Shown: positions 34,401-39,535 of the stretch, one piece after another | How positions within the stretch are numbered: position 1 is the stretch's first letter | How the letters are laid out: every line of letters starts with the position of its first letter | Source: Atrina japonica | Lineage: Eukaryota; Mollusca; Bivalvia; Pterioida; Pinnidae | Reading direction: 5' to 3' | NCBI GenBank assembly: GCA_030159075.1 | Contig: BROG01000928.1 | Location: 62,001 to 126,000, forward strand | Length of the DNA stretch: 64,000 nt | Made by a program: the position numbers and the translations under genes | The notes under the pieces: generated by a model | Told to the model about the DNA's origin: nothing | Seen by the model: only the letters and a program-made list of their open reading frames with translations | The model's database searches: none

Positions 34401-35623
34401 GCCAGTCTACTTGCAGAATGCTGGTCTCTCCCCGAATAAGTTATAACTCCTACAACATTAAAGAACTAGCCAACTCCATATAAGTGAAAAAATTGCTGCT
34501 GGAGGGACTTCCATGGCTGCATGGTTTTAGCGTCACCTTTAAACCATGAAGTCTCACGTGGGACAGTGTGGGTTCTAGTGCTTCTGGAATCTACAATGAT
34601 TTTGTCAGAATGTTTGTCATTTTACTTGGACTGGGGGCAAAATATATGTAGATATTTTACTTTGAAGAAAATTCAATGTATTCCAAAGAGAAGTATCGTT
34701 ATTAAGTGAAAGATGAAAATAAATTGCAATGAAGCTGTTTATTATACAGACCTGATACTATGTAACTCCTATAGATATTGTTGTCTTTCGCAGGATAAAG
34801 GCCAAGGGGCCGAAAATTTGTGAATATTGAGTTTTACTGTTTTTTTCGCACATTTTACTTTGGTTTTGATTAATATTTCTTTATCGACAGAGCTTTCCAT
34901 CAAAACAAGGCTTAAATGGTCATGCGAGAATACATGGAGGGCAAAATAACAAAGGAATTCCGCCTGTTGAGGGGCGTGGCCCTGGACGGCCACACAAACC
35001 ACAGGCTAGTGCTAATAGAATAACCGTACTTGATGAATCTGGTGGGGAATCATTTCCTTGTAAATTATGTGGAAGGTAAATATTATTGAATCTTTCAAAC
35101 TTTATAATCACCTTTTAACATACAGGTGCATCAGAATTATAGTATAGTAATGGTATAGCCCAATTTCCGTAATTGGGTGGGTGGAGTAACCTTTTGATTA
35201 TCACACATGATTTTACTCATTTTTTGGTACAGACAAGCTTCAAGGGAAAGTGTTTTATTTCTCACTGGATACCGAATTGTATGGTGACATGTAGGAATGA
35301 TTACTCTTGTCTGTGTAATTCTAATGTTATTGTGCTGAAGTACCTAAAACTCGTCCAAGTCAAGAACAGGTTCAAAAGACTCCAGCCCACCAGGTTATAT
35401 AGATTTTGCTATATACAGATGTGTCCAAAACTTGCTTCCTCTTGTAGCATACATTTTGACTCTACATTAATTATCTAATTATTTTGTTTACAGGGTGTTT
35501 TCCAAAGTTAAAAGTAGAAGTGCTCATATGAAAAGCCATAGAATGGCTGAAAATGACAAAAACAAGAATAAAAACAATTATGAGATTTCTGTAAATAAAT
35601 TACAAAGATCCCCAAATAGATAA
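1..35623 (+). CDS. TRERF1: ELM2-SANT zinc-finger corepressor, MiDAC scaffold (TRERF1/MIDEAS/ZNF541 family), 5' partial, 18 exons
   Basis: This is the only clear host gene. Joining 1..111, 2434..2574, 3915..4126, 6494..6596, 11158..11326, 13542..13624 (or 13654), 19898..20206, 22822..24361, 24993..25092, 26490..26539, 28488..28574, 29140..29243, 29695..29770, 31349..31437, 32634..32879, 33517..33600, 34891..35075 and 35494..35623 keeps one open frame to TAA, about 1272 or 1282 residues. Seen directly: a C2H2 finger, poly-Gln, an ELM2 domain across five exons, a SANT domain across two, and two C-terminal C2H2 fingers. Established for the family: ELM2-SANT binds and activates HDAC1/2, with DNTTIP1, in the nuclear MiDAC complex; TRERF1 also has fingers on both sides of ELM2-SANT, while MIDEAS lacks them. 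Inference: a single invertebrate member, named here after the best-matching layout. The start codon is outside the window, and every intron is GT-AG. Confidence 0.9.
112..2433 (+). other. intron with two dispersed-repeat fragments and a palindromic MITE
   Basis: Bases 112-950 show nothing I can name. A copy of the dispersed repeat D spans about 960-1170 and a tail copy about 1960-2027, the latter ending in ttgatttccag. A TIR element is at 2084-2250. The open frames at 952-1189 fall in the repeat and are not genes. Confidence 0.6.
2084..2250. mobile_element. 167-bp MITE with terminal inverted repeats and three TGACGTCA palindromes
   Basis: Ends ATTGACCTATC and GATAGGTCAAT are an 11-bp perfect inverted repeat, extending imperfectly to about 28 bp (CCAxATG...CxxATATGGCG, GACAC...GTGTC). 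Three perfect CRE-type palindromes, TGACGTCA, sit at 2132-2139, 2148-2155 and 2189-2196. A decayed copy lies at 7220-7389. Superfamily not assigned; no clear target duplication. Confidence 0.75.
2434..2574 (+). CDS. TRERF1: exon with short poly-Gln, N-region of the TRERF1-like protein
   Basis: Acceptor tttgttgtttcag and donor TTTCAG|gtgatt enclose 141 nt, phase 0 at both ends. It encodes 47 residues beginning IPLTLGHDAEAL, with QLQQQQQHKPEPPWQETFQ at the end. The run of five Gln comes from CAG codons. No domain is recognised; the exon is called because both splice sites are good and the phase matches the next exon. Confidence 0.75.
2887..3835. repeat. 34-bp minisatellite in intron
   Basis: About two dozen imperfect copies of a 34-bp unit with core attttgtccagcagtttgg followed by acacagatatcacc. 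Copies differ by point changes and 1-2 bp shifts. It fills most of the intron before the exon at 3915. All open frames here are repeat translations and are not coding. Confidence 0.95.
3915..4126 (+). CDS. TRERF1: exon, Ser/Pro/Gln-rich region before the first zinc finger
   Basis: Acceptor attcctttcag and donor AAAACTAA|gtaagt give 212 nt, entering in phase 0 and leaving in phase 2. It encodes 70 residues rich in Ser, Pro, Thr and Gln, with repeated SP motifs (QVSPISPVP), ending NMDKT. This looks like a disordered activation or linker region. The acceptor lies only about 80 bp after a 34-bp minisatellite. Confidence 0.85.
4127..6493 (+). other. intron carrying a TIR element and a C-run
   Basis: The main content is the element at 4656-5900. 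A run of 12 C lies near 6050-6061 and an (AT)n run near 6430-6462. Nothing else is recognised. Confidence 0.5.
4656..5900. mobile_element. about 1.25-kb TIR DNA element, no intact transposase
   Basis: The left end, TACCGTAATTTATCTAATTA followed by AGATGC, and the right end, GCGCCTTAATTTGATAAAAT followed by ATGGTA, are inverted repeats of about 26 bp with few mismatches. TA at both tips fits a Tc1/mariner or pogo-type target duplication. The minus frame at 4926-5129 is not recognised as a transposase. Confidence 0.6.
6494..6596 (+). CDS. TRERF1: exon encoding the first C2H2 zinc finger
   Basis: Acceptor ttgtttacag and donor AAAAAG|gtatgg. The exon completes an Asn codon and then reads EEPKPIVCTICDRRFKNIQ followed by ALNGHMRLHGGYFKK. 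This is a classical C-x2-C-x12-H-x3-H finger, with Cys in VCTIC and His in GHMRLH. A finger with the ALNGHMR(L/S)HGG signature before ELM2 is typical of TRERF1 and ZNF541 and absent from MIDEAS. It probably contacts DNA or a partner; which one cannot be told from sequence. Confidence 0.95.
7220..7389. mobile_element. decayed copy of the 167-bp MITE
   Basis: Same order as the copy at 2084: attgacctatt at the left end and an imperfect inverted end near 7375-7389, with an interior that aligns throughout. Where the first copy has TGACGTCA this one has TGACATCA, so all three CpG sites of the palindromes are lost by C-to-T type change. Confidence 0.7.
7695..10680. mobile_element. 3-kb pogo/Tigger-like element, degenerate
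   Basis: The ends TACAGTCTAACGCAGATTAT and its inverted counterpart GATAATCGGCGTTAGACTGT plus A match closely, with TA at both tips. The first 1.2 kb aligns, inverted, with the shorter relatives at 26568-28334 and 42634-43691, for example in the sub-terminal block containing ccggatgaccgattttc. About 1.7 kb near 8883-10608 is absent from those relatives. The end sequence with GATTATCCGGA-like core is typical of pogo/Tigger families. No transposase frame survives. Confidence 0.75.
9832..10315. mobile_element. foldback element inside the pogo-like element
   Basis: Arms of about 70 bp, 9832-9905 and 10246-10315, are inverted repeats of each other (catgggacata...tttttaaatgc against gcatttaaaaa...tatgtcccatg), with a 340-bp spacer. 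No coding frame. It probably inserted after the host element. Confidence 0.65.
10860..11157 (+). repeat. dispersed repeat D, copy ending at a splice acceptor
   Basis: Shares the order of blocks seen at 960-1170, 22490-22821 and 30390-31348: an aagaxaattgg-type start, atctgcttctgc, actaaaxttgcatgg, gaggtcaggtgaattt, and a tail gatgagctttgtaatcttga ending TTTTATAG. The last base of the tail is the last base of the intron. Confidence 0.65.
11158..11326 (+). CDS. TRERF1: exon, Lys/Ser-rich linker after the first zinc finger
   Basis: Acceptor ttttatttatag and donor GTTGCAG|gtatat, phase 0 in and phase 1 out, 56 codons plus 1 nt. The peptide starts with a basic patch, EPKDDKKGKKVAS, a plausible nuclear-localisation cluster, and continues Ser/Pro/Gln-rich. 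The acceptor is formed by the end of a dispersed repeat. Confidence 0.85.
13128..13375 (+). mobile_element. tRNA-headed SINE, 5'-truncated
   Basis: Contains the SINE body: ggttcgaacc box-B-like core, ttgattttgtgagaaagttt, gcctgtttacttgtgga, and the tail ttgttgagtgtggcttacag plus cacgatgttaaa. The same body recurs at 29288, 34340, 39325, 46570 and 50553. Known type: abundant molluscan SINE with tRNA-derived head. Confidence 0.7.
13542..13654 (+). CDS. TRERF1: short exon with two possible donors
   Basis: Acceptor tcttttatcag. The open frame reads GPYSGHLQSPVAQVAPESPV and on to SESAPVAQ. Two in-phase donors exist: CAG|gtgata after 13624 and CAG|gttgga after 13654. The longer form adds VILQTFPQQQ. 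Both join the next poly-Gln exon in phase 0, so both proteins would be intact. Only RNA reads can choose; the longer peptide looks protein-like because it runs naturally into the Gln stretch. Confidence 0.75.
13950..14140 (+). repeat. bivalve-type hairpin repeat
   Basis: agctcacctgagccgaagg followed by ctcaagtgaac folds into a short hairpin and is followed by cgtccggcgtccgtccg. This combination is, from general knowledge, a frequent element in bivalve genomes. Only the first 100 bp are recognisable. Confidence 0.55.
14859..14897. repeat. interstitial telomere-like repeat, head-to-head
   Basis: About five TTAGGG-type units (one with an extra G) run into CCCTAAC without spacer at gggttaaccc. 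The plus strand thus carries G-rich units that flip to C-rich units. Confidence 0.85.
14900..16230 (+). other. intron sequence without recognised content
   Basis: AT-rich, with scattered short open frames that show no family resemblance and no matched splice sites. I see nothing supportable here. Confidence 0.4.
16240..16695 (-). pseudogene. Tc1/mariner transposase fragment, frameshifted
   Basis: On the minus strand one frame reads LFTDESRFHLDSSDGCVRAY, with the second catalytic Asp in FTDESRF. After a stop and a shift it continues CYIDACVIQH and SGGSNMVWGGITTHGRTP, the MVWGGI block of Tc1 transposases. The region upstream on that strand (16460-16690) holds the preceding DNA-binding to catalytic part in broken frames. 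At least two frameshifts and one stop make it dead. The GC content is clearly higher than that of its surroundings. The element ends were not found. Confidence 0.85.
16700..18879 (+). other. intron sequence without recognised content
   Basis: AT-rich, low-complexity in places. No repeats or frames I can name. Confidence 0.4.
18880..19094. mobile_element. 215-bp MITE with ACAGTGGAACCT ends
   Basis: acagtggaacctcattta at the left, and aggttccactgt at the right, are inverted. The interior has four near-repeats of gaccacctctcttaggaga. A relative in the opposite orientation lies at 59751-59921. The ends resemble pogo-type MITEs. Confidence 0.75.
19353..19399. repeat. (TC)n(TA)n microsatellite
   Basis: Runs of tc followed by ta dinucleotides in the intron before the poly-Gln exon. 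Confidence 0.9.
19898..20206 (+). CDS. TRERF1: exon encoding a Gln-rich coiled coil
   Basis: Acceptor gtttctgtttcctag and donor TCACCACAG|gtcaga, 103 codons, phase 0 at both ends. About half of the residues are Gln, encoded by mixed CAA and CAG, with Leu, Ile and Glu at spaced positions (QLQQQLQQQIKLEQQQINQ). This favours a poly-Gln coiled coil rather than a simple codon expansion. Such segments in corepressors usually mediate self-association. Mixed codons suggest selection on the protein and not recent CAG slippage. The antisense frame is a shadow. Confidence 0.9.
20244..21111. mobile_element. 868-bp MITE-like element with TACAGT ends
   Basis: TACAGTGAAACCTCTTTACA followed by ATGAC at the left and GTCATTGTAAAGCGGGTTTA followed by CTGTA at the right form a 24-bp imperfect TIR, with TA tips. 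An internal block ggataccgaatattccgt is present twice (near 20990 and 21058). No transposase is seen. It starts 37 bp after an exon. Confidence 0.75.
21322..22296. mobile_element. 975-bp hAT-like non-autonomous element
   Basis: CAGGGGTAGACAAATA and its inverse TATTTGTCTACCCCTG are 16-bp perfect TIRs. The flanks gtgtctc and gtctctc suggest an imperfect 7-8 bp target duplication. Repeated ACTTGCC motifs lie close to both ends, as expected for subterminal transposase-binding motifs in hAT elements. The short frames inside are not recognised. Confidence 0.7.
22490..22821 (+). repeat. dispersed repeat D, copy ending at a splice acceptor
   Basis: Best-preserved copy: agctcacctctacaagtttg, gaagattggttgaggtcagg, atctgcttccactgctcata, actaaacttgcatgaca, gaggtcaggttaatttgagg, atgttggtataaggtgag, then a T-rich tract ending ACATCAG at 22821, which is the acceptor of the largest exon. 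Confidence 0.7.
22822..24361 (+). CDS. TRERF1: large exon: long disordered region ending in the conserved pre-ELM2 motif
   Basis: This is the largest exon, 1540 nt, acceptor tttcatacatcag and donor TCTCACAGAA|gtaagt. It encodes 513 residues, mostly disordered and Gln/Ser/Asn-rich. Seen in it: a psi-K-x-E sumoylation-type site, HIKQEVP, near 23230; basic-Ser motifs KRRLSLG, RMRSKSG and MRSQSVD (23740-23960) of the kind bound by 14-3-3 after phosphorylation; a basic cluster LKHRRKHRPAPLFIPP near 24100; and PPYTPPPMLSPIRSGSGLF near 24226-24285. The last block is a recognised conserved segment just before ELM2 in MIDEAS, TRERF1 and ZNF541, and is the best family marker outside the domains. The exon must start at 22822, because the frame upstream of it is intronic repeat. 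Confidence 0.93.
24362..24992 (+). other. intron without recognised content
   Basis: 631 bp, AT-rich; I see nothing specific. Confidence 0.5.
24993..25092 (+). CDS. TRERF1: exon, acidic linker with sumoylation-type site
   Basis: Acceptor tttccttcttaag, donor CAACC|gtgagt, 100 nt, entering in phase 1 and leaving in phase 2. It reads SISSLKQESVEEITEETTA and then a Glu-rich tail ending DVQP. LKQE is a psi-K-x-E site followed by acids, the usual form of an extended SUMO acceptor. The exon leads directly into ELM2. Confidence 0.9.
25093..26489 (+). other. intron, one MITE-like end only
   Basis: tacagtggaatctctttatc at about 25133 resembles a pogo-type MITE end, but no matching right end was found. 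The rest has no recognised content apart from a T-run near 26204-26220. Confidence 0.4.
26490..26539 (+). CDS. TRERF1: exon, start of the ELM2 domain
   Basis: Only 50 nt, acceptor ttctttcatttcag, donor ATTAATG|gtaatt. It reads PHVNVGPQYQAEIPPIN. The (I/V)NVGxx(F/Y)QAEIP signature is the first strand of ELM2 in MIDEAS, TRERF1, CoREST and MTA proteins. The size makes it easy for gene finders to miss. Phase 2 in and phase 1 out match the neighbours. Confidence 0.95.
26568..28334. mobile_element. pogo-like element interrupted by another element
   Basis: Left end TACAGTCTAATGCCGATTAT and degenerate right end ccagataattggtgttagat are inverted. It aligns with the 42634 element (gagtgggagacacataaaa, tatctcggatcccct, gaatttacaaaatgt). 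It is interrupted at 27256-28010. No transposase frame. Confidence 0.75.
27256..28010. mobile_element. 755-bp TIR element nested in the pogo-like element
   Basis: CAGAGGTGCCAAC and GTTGGCACCTCTG are perfect 13-bp inverted ends, and CTGTTA flanks both sides (27250-27255 and 28011-28016) as a 6-bp target duplication. The end sequence resembles hAT TIRs, but 6 bp is shorter than the usual 8, so the superfamily is open. Confidence 0.75.
28488..28574 (+). CDS. TRERF1: exon, ELM2 domain, second part
   Basis: Acceptor taatcttttag, donor GATGAAG|gtgagt, 87 nt. It reads DRKSDAKKTVSKEDILWKPS and then SRGDASDDE. The (L/V)WKP block is the conserved ELM2 centre in this family. The upstream intron carries a pogo-like element with another element nested in it. 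Confidence 0.92.
29140..29243 (+). CDS. TRERF1: exon, ELM2 domain, helical HDAC-binding part
   Basis: Acceptor ctttgtttcag, donor AATATACAG|gtaacg, 104 nt, leaving in phase 0. It reads VQYYQDFACSAALWGNGCNV followed by EYALHLLHLMKGNIQ. The family pattern is AC-S-x-(V/A)-L-x-G-G-x-N-x-E-(Y/L)-ALH; the G-N-G-x-N-x-E-Y-ALH residues are present. In related structures this helix wraps the deacetylase. The usual Pro after Ala-Leu is Trp here. Confidence 0.94.
29288..29525 (-). mobile_element. tRNA-headed SINE
   Basis: Read on the minus strand it starts ggacctccgcgtgccgagtg followed by gttagag, a Ser/Leu-type box A, then the body tttgccagttcacttgtaga and ccggtggtctattcctgg plus ttgtaaccaggttctccc. 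It lies between the third and fourth ELM2 exons. Confidence 0.75.
29695..29770 (+). CDS. TRERF1: exon, ELM2 to SANT linker
   Basis: Acceptor ttttattctttag, donor TATCAAG|gtaaga, 76 nt, phase 0 in and 1 out. It reads AAMLKLMEGKVSLPSNHTLL followed by TYTYQ. It corresponds to the family linker with a hydrophobic helix followed by a (H/Y)xY element just before SANT. Confidence 0.92.
30390..31348 (+). repeat. dispersed repeat D, expanded copy, ending at the SANT exon acceptor
   Basis: Starts ggcggctggttaaatttagt and ends at the acceptor. Two parts have become tandem: a 93-bp block with cttgcttggcacacccgtcc (30435-30722, nearly three copies) and a 40-50 bp block with ggtgagctttgtgatctttg (30790-31345, about a dozen copies). 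The last tail copy ends TTTTTGTTTCAG at 31348. Confidence 0.75.
30435..30722. repeat. 93-bp direct repeats, about three copies
   Basis: Two successive copies starting aagtaaacttgcttggcac at 30531 and 30624 are near identical, with an earlier slightly diverged copy and a partial end. High identity suggests recent duplication. Confidence 0.9.
31349..31437 (+). CDS. TRERF1: exon, SANT domain, helices 1 and 2
   Basis: Acceptor tatatttttgtttcag, donor AAAAGAG|gtatca, 89 nt. It reads ECDSWSVEEIEKFQQALWKC followed by DKDFLKISKE. Trp in WSVEE and the F-x2-(A/G)-L pattern are SANT core positions. SANT closes over HDAC1/2 together with inositol phosphates in relatives. The exon sits between two minisatellite introns. 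Confidence 0.95.
31440..32633. repeat. 30-bp minisatellite filling an intron and containing its 3' splice site
   Basis: About 35-40 units of ctataattaccaggttaac followed by tttaacctat. The intron is 31438-32633, so the array takes nearly all of it. The last unit reads ctataattttcag|GTT, so the real acceptor is a unit at the same register. Proximal units are diverged, distal ones almost identical. Confidence 0.95.
32634..32879 (+). CDS. TRERF1: exon, SANT helix 3, basic region and poly-Gln
   Basis: Acceptor ctataattttcag, donor GATCAGAAT|gtatgt, 82 codons, phase 0 at both ends. It starts VGTKSTKECIQQYYLWKK, the third SANT helix with the family YYLWKK signature, then a basic stretch RLRIIRRKREQDRLYNLR, a poly-Gln run, and an acidic tail (MEDMDVDELDSVSSEEGDD). 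The basic stretch is a likely nuclear signal or inositol-phosphate or DNA contact. The acceptor is the last unit of a 30-bp tandem array. Confidence 0.95.
33025..33345. repeat. 28-bp AT-rich minisatellite in intron
   Basis: About ten copies of a unit like tattagtttttgactaagga plus aaa, with ttttagac variants. Located between the SANT/poly-Gln exon and the finger-2 exon. Confidence 0.85.
33517..33600 (+). CDS. TRERF1: exon, first half of the second C2H2 finger
   Basis: Acceptor tctcgtccacag, donor AATGCA|gtaagt, 28 codons, phase 0. It reads DRDDVSVSSSVSASPAPAYT and then CDYPECNA, giving the two Cys of a C-x4-C finger; the His pair is in the next exon. The intron therefore splits the finger, which supports the two exons belonging together. 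Confidence 0.93.
33601..34890 (+). other. intron with SINE fragments
   Basis: SINE pieces lie at about 34340-34480 (ttttgtgaaaatgtttgcca, gtctacttgcag) and 34515-34640 (ttgtcagaatgtttgtcatt, ttacttgga). The rest is unremarkable. Confidence 0.5.
34891..35075 (+). CDS. TRERF1: exon, second half of finger 2 and start of finger 3
   Basis: Acceptor ctttatcgacag, donor TGTGGAAG|gtaaat, 185 nt, leaving in phase 2. It opens SFPSKQGLNGHARIHGGQ, giving the His pair of finger 2, then a Gly/Pro-rich linker with RGPGRPHKP, an AT-hook-like core (G-R-P flanked by basic residues), and ends FPCKLCG with the Cys pair of finger 3. Fingers after SANT are found in TRERF1 and ZNF541. The GRP motif suggests minor-groove DNA contact, which is inference. 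Confidence 0.94.
35076..35493 (+). other. last intron, no recognised content
   Basis: 418 bp. The open frame across 35173-35478 has no splice or family support. Confidence 0.5.
35494..35623 (+). CDS. TRERF1: last coding exon, end of third C2H2 finger and stop
   Basis: Acceptor attttgtttacag. Joined to the previous Cys pair it gives RVFSKVKSRSAHMKSHRM, completing C-x2-C-x12-H-x3-H. A Lys/Asn-rich tail follows and TAA lies at 35621-35623. The end of the protein is close behind the last finger, as in vertebrate TRERF1. Confidence 0.94.
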
Positions 35624-36049
35624 ACTGTTGGTGCTTACATACAGTAGGGCGTTCTTAGAGAACCAGCGTACAAAAGGCAGCTTTAAAGATGAAAGAATAT
35701 ATTTTACGACAGTGTTGAATGGACAGAGCTCAATGTTTGTGGCAGACTTTGTAAACATCAGGAACTCATAGAAATGCATCTTTTATATACAAACTAGGAG
35801 TTATTAAGATTTTTATAGCATATACTCCCATTAATGGTCAATAATAATCATATTACTCTTTGTTTGACTTTACTGATAAGATAAATCTGTCCAAGCTGAT
35901 GTATAAATTGTCGTCTTCATCGTATTGTTATATGTTCATTGTCATTTTTGTCTGACCATTTTTCAGCGGGATAAGACGGGGTTCCAATATGTATCTCTGT
36001 CAGTGTCAAATATGTAAGTGAGACTATTTGTTTTGGTCATCCAAGTGAT

Positions 36050-36550
36050 TAGGGTGATGATTGTTTGAGTGAGTTAAGTGATGGTCATCTGAGTGAGTTA
36101 AGTTATGGGTCATCTGAGTGAGTTAGGTTACAGTCATCTGAGTGAGTTAAGTGAGTCATCTTAGTGAGTTAAGTGGGTCATCTTAGTGAGTTACGTAATG
36201 GCCATTTGAGTGAGGTGATGGTCATCTGAGTGAGTTAGGTGATGGTCATCTGAGTTAGTTAAGTGAAGGTCATCATAGTGAGTTTAGTGATGGTCATCAG
36301 AGTGAGTTAAGTTATGGGTCATCTGAGTGAGTTAAGTGATGGTCATCTGAGTGAGTTAAGTGATGGTCATCAGAGTGAGTTTAGTGATGGTCATCTGAGT
36401 GAGTTAAGTGATGGTCATCTGAGTGAGTTAAGTGATGGTCATCTGAGTGAGTTAAGTGATGGTCATCTGAGTGAGTTAAGTTATGGGTCATCAGAGTGAG
36501 TTAAGTGATGGTCATCAGAGTGAGTTAAGTTATGGGTCATCTGAGTGTTT
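36050..36550. repeat. 24-bp minisatellite, probably in the 3' UTR
   Basis: About 20 copies of tgatggtcatctgagtgagt followed by taag. The open frame with SDGHLSEL repeats is its translation and starts after the stop codon, so it is not called as a protein. Confidence 0.9.
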
Positions 36551-36962
36551 CAAATAACAGTCAACTGTATGAATTATACAGGTGACATTCTGCTATCTGT
36601 TGTCTGTCGCAATGCATGTGTGGCGTTCATAAACATTTTTATATTTTTTACATTGTCAGTAATTGCCACCTTATAATGTGGTCATCTTTTACCTCCCGAG
36701 AACTTCATATCTGTTGTACAAAAGTTTTCCATGTCGTCATAACAACACTGTAATTACATCATACTCTAAATTTGTTGTTAAAATGTGTCTTCGTTTTTAA
36801 TTGAATGTACACATAACATGCTGTATCTGAAGTGTAAATGTTGGAAGTTTAAATGTCCATATTTTGTGCCCAGGGTAAATGAAAAAGACTGCAAAAGGCA
36901 ATATTATATGGTTCTCCTTGTCTTGTATCTTTATACACAAGTGACCTCAATATGTTGTTTCC

Positions 36963-36968
36963 AATAAA
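36963..36968 (+). promoter_or_regulatory. candidate poly(A) signal AATAAA
   Basis: Hexamer AATAAA in ttccaataaatacaaa, about 1.34 kb after the stop codon. A T-rich run and a gttgtct element follow within 40 bp. Confidence 0.4.
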
Positions 36969-36990
36969 TACAAATTTTTTTGATGGCATA

Positions 36991-39320
36991 AGTTGTCTAG
37001 AGTCCACCAAAATTCGATTATTTTGAGGTTAAAACTTACAGAATTGGAGCTTAAACTGAAAATGGCTTGTCAAAAGCTCCAGAGATTTTCATTTTTTTTA
37101 AAATCAGAATTCAAATTTTTCAGTAGCATACTCATGTTGTTCTTGTTTTGCATTCTTTTTTATGATAGAGATTTTTGGTTAACAATGGTCAACATGTTTA
37201 TTCCGCTTTAGCATACAAAAGTCTTAAAAACAATTATACAGTTCAAGTATTAAAATTAAAACATGAACTTGAGAATTCAATCTTACAGGTGTACCTGATG
37301 TCTCTTTAGCTAAATTATTCACTCTGTTATTTAGAGACCAAGATTTCATGGTAATCTTGTGTTTAGAATATTCTCAACTGAATATTGTTGGAGTTGTTGT
37401 ATGAATAGCACTGACCAAGGCTTCAGTGCAGAAGGGTAAATTGACTCCAAATTGATATAAATAAGTTAAAAATGTGTTGTTGGGTAATTGATAATTTTGC
37501 ATTGTTTAGTAATTAGTGCTTGAATTGTTATTTTTTGAAAAATGTCTCGAATGTGTCTGAAAAACCCTGATTCTTTACTACCAAACTGTATCACTTTTTT
37601 ATAAGATAGATTAAGAATCCTGCGTTTCAATGGTGGATGGTGCTCTGCTTAAATTTATAATTGACCTCAAAACGATGAGAAACGAGATCTTGGAAATGAC
37701 ATATTGAGTTGTTGGCTGTGTAGTGACTTTGGCTTGTGTACACTGGTGCTTCATTTGATCAAAGCGAAGATGAGAATTGGCCGAGTGTTTGCTACTTGTG
37801 ATACCTCTTTTATATTTATGTCAATTTTTACTTCAGTTTTAAAGTGCCAACTTATGTTCGTTTCGTCCCGTGTTAGAACTCGAGATTGTTGTTCATACTT
37901 GAAAATTGTTGTACTTATCTCTCGGTATTTCTTGTTTACCACCATCTCCCTCTTTTAACCTTTGTCTAAGGAAGATGATGCATACATGGCCATGAGTTTT
38001 ATTGAAAATAGTTTTTGTCTTCATATGAAAATGTTATAAAATGGACTCTGTATGAACATCATTTGTAGCACATTCTGTTCTGTTTTCCACAAAATACATA
38101 GTGCATTGCATGTAGCAGTGGTTTTGTAATGATACAGAGGTTGAGCAGCCCCAGATTGATGTATGGCAGTGAAATTATCAAAGAATCTGTGTATTATGTC
38201 ATCATATTTTGAAGATATGTATTGTGTCATCAGATGGTGAATGTGTATTATGTCATCAGATGGTGAATATGTGCAATATGTCATCAGAATGTGAATATGT
38301 GTAATATGTCATCAGATTTAGAATATGTGTGTTATGTCATCAGATATTCTTCTATTGAAATCTTGCACCATTTACTTGTAAACTTGGGAATAATTGTGTG
38401 TACTAATGTGTAACGTTTTTTTTTCTGTAAACAAATTATTTCTTAATATTAAGTATACATGTAGATCTATTTTCTTTGACTTTTTTTACCTTTTAAAGTA
38501 ATGTTACTTACACAACAAATTTTGTTTCTTTTGATAAGTTCCATTATCTCCCCTTCTTCTGCCAGAACCTTAACCGACACATTTTTCAAATATGTTCTTT
38601 TTTATCCTAAAGGAACTTTATAAGAGTAATGATGGGCAAAGTGTAGATGTGGATTTTAGGTACATTTTCCTAATTTGCCAATGGATCTGATTTGTTGAAA
38701 TTTGTCCAACATTCAAAAATGGTTTGCCATATGGTTAATGAAATTTCACAGGCATAATGATGGGCAAGTGACGATGTGCCTCATTCTTTCATTTAGGTGA
38801 TCCCCATTTTTTATATATATAGATATATATTGTTTTGGTTCTTTATGGTTTTATTTATACTTGGCAAATTTGTTACACTGACCATAAATGCACATATTGG
38901 GCTGCTCAATCTCTCAAATGCTATAACACATGATAACAAAATAAGTCAGATGCCTTTTGCCAAATAAGTGATTTTACAGGTAACATCACTGCAGATGTTA
39001 GTACACAAACACATTCTCTCACTGCTGATGCACATTGTGTAATAGATGTACACCTCTATTTTCCAGTAATGACAGTTTGAAAATTTTACAGCATAAAAAC
39101 AAAAGAAACATCAGTTAAAGTTACAGTTTATGAATGGAAATTATTTACAATAATTTTCATCCTCTTGGAGAAATGTACAGCATATTTCTTTTTATAATGG
39201 TTTTTTTTTCACAGTTGTCTATATTGGTGCTCAGGAATAAGATGGTACTGCTCATATTCTATAGAATACTATCTGCAATGGTCCTCTTGTATTTTATTGT
39301 CGTTTACATGCAGCTTATTT
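36991..39320. other. intergenic, one short tandem array
   Basis: The only structure is at 38197-38348: five to six copies of a 28-30 bp unit containing tatgtcatcagatggtgaat. No gene signals were seen. Confidence 0.5.
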
Positions 39321-39324
39321 CTAT

Positions 39325-39535
39325 GGGAGCCTCTGTGTCTGAGTGGTTGAAGCATAACACTTTAAACCATAAAGTTTTTAACCTCTTGTCATCTTCAGTT
39401 GAAGCCCACTGGAGCATAAGCAGTGTAAAAGCTTGCAAGTTTACTTCCAGAAGACCATTGTTCTTGATTACATTCTAACAGAGTTCCCTTTTACATCATT
39501 AATAACTAGCTGCCACCATATAGCTGAAAAATTGT
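39325..39535 (+). mobile_element. tRNA-headed SINE
   Basis: gggagcctctgtgtctgagt followed by ggttgaagca is the tRNA-like head with box A. The body has agcttgcaagtttacttcca, and the tail gctgccaccatatagctgaa followed by aaattgttgaat. It explains most of the 114-residue open frame ending at 39478. Confidence 0.8.

Larger units (their letters stand above)
35624..36990 (+). other. probable 3' UTR
   Basis: No coding frame follows the stop. A canonical AATAAA lies at 36963-36968 with a U/G-containing stretch after it, and no earlier AATAAA was found after the stop, so the last exon may run to about 36985. If so, the UTR is about 1.35 kb and carries the 24-bp tandem array at 36050-36550. The poly(A) site is inferred, not seen. 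Confidence 0.4.

Noticed and set aside
36314..36499. 61-residue frame with SDGHLSEL repeats
   Set aside because: It is a translation of the 24-bp array, after the stop codon of the gene.
39134..39478. 114-residue frame on the plus strand
   Set aside because: Its second half is the tRNA head and body of a SINE; the first half is AT-rich hydrophobic translation without support.
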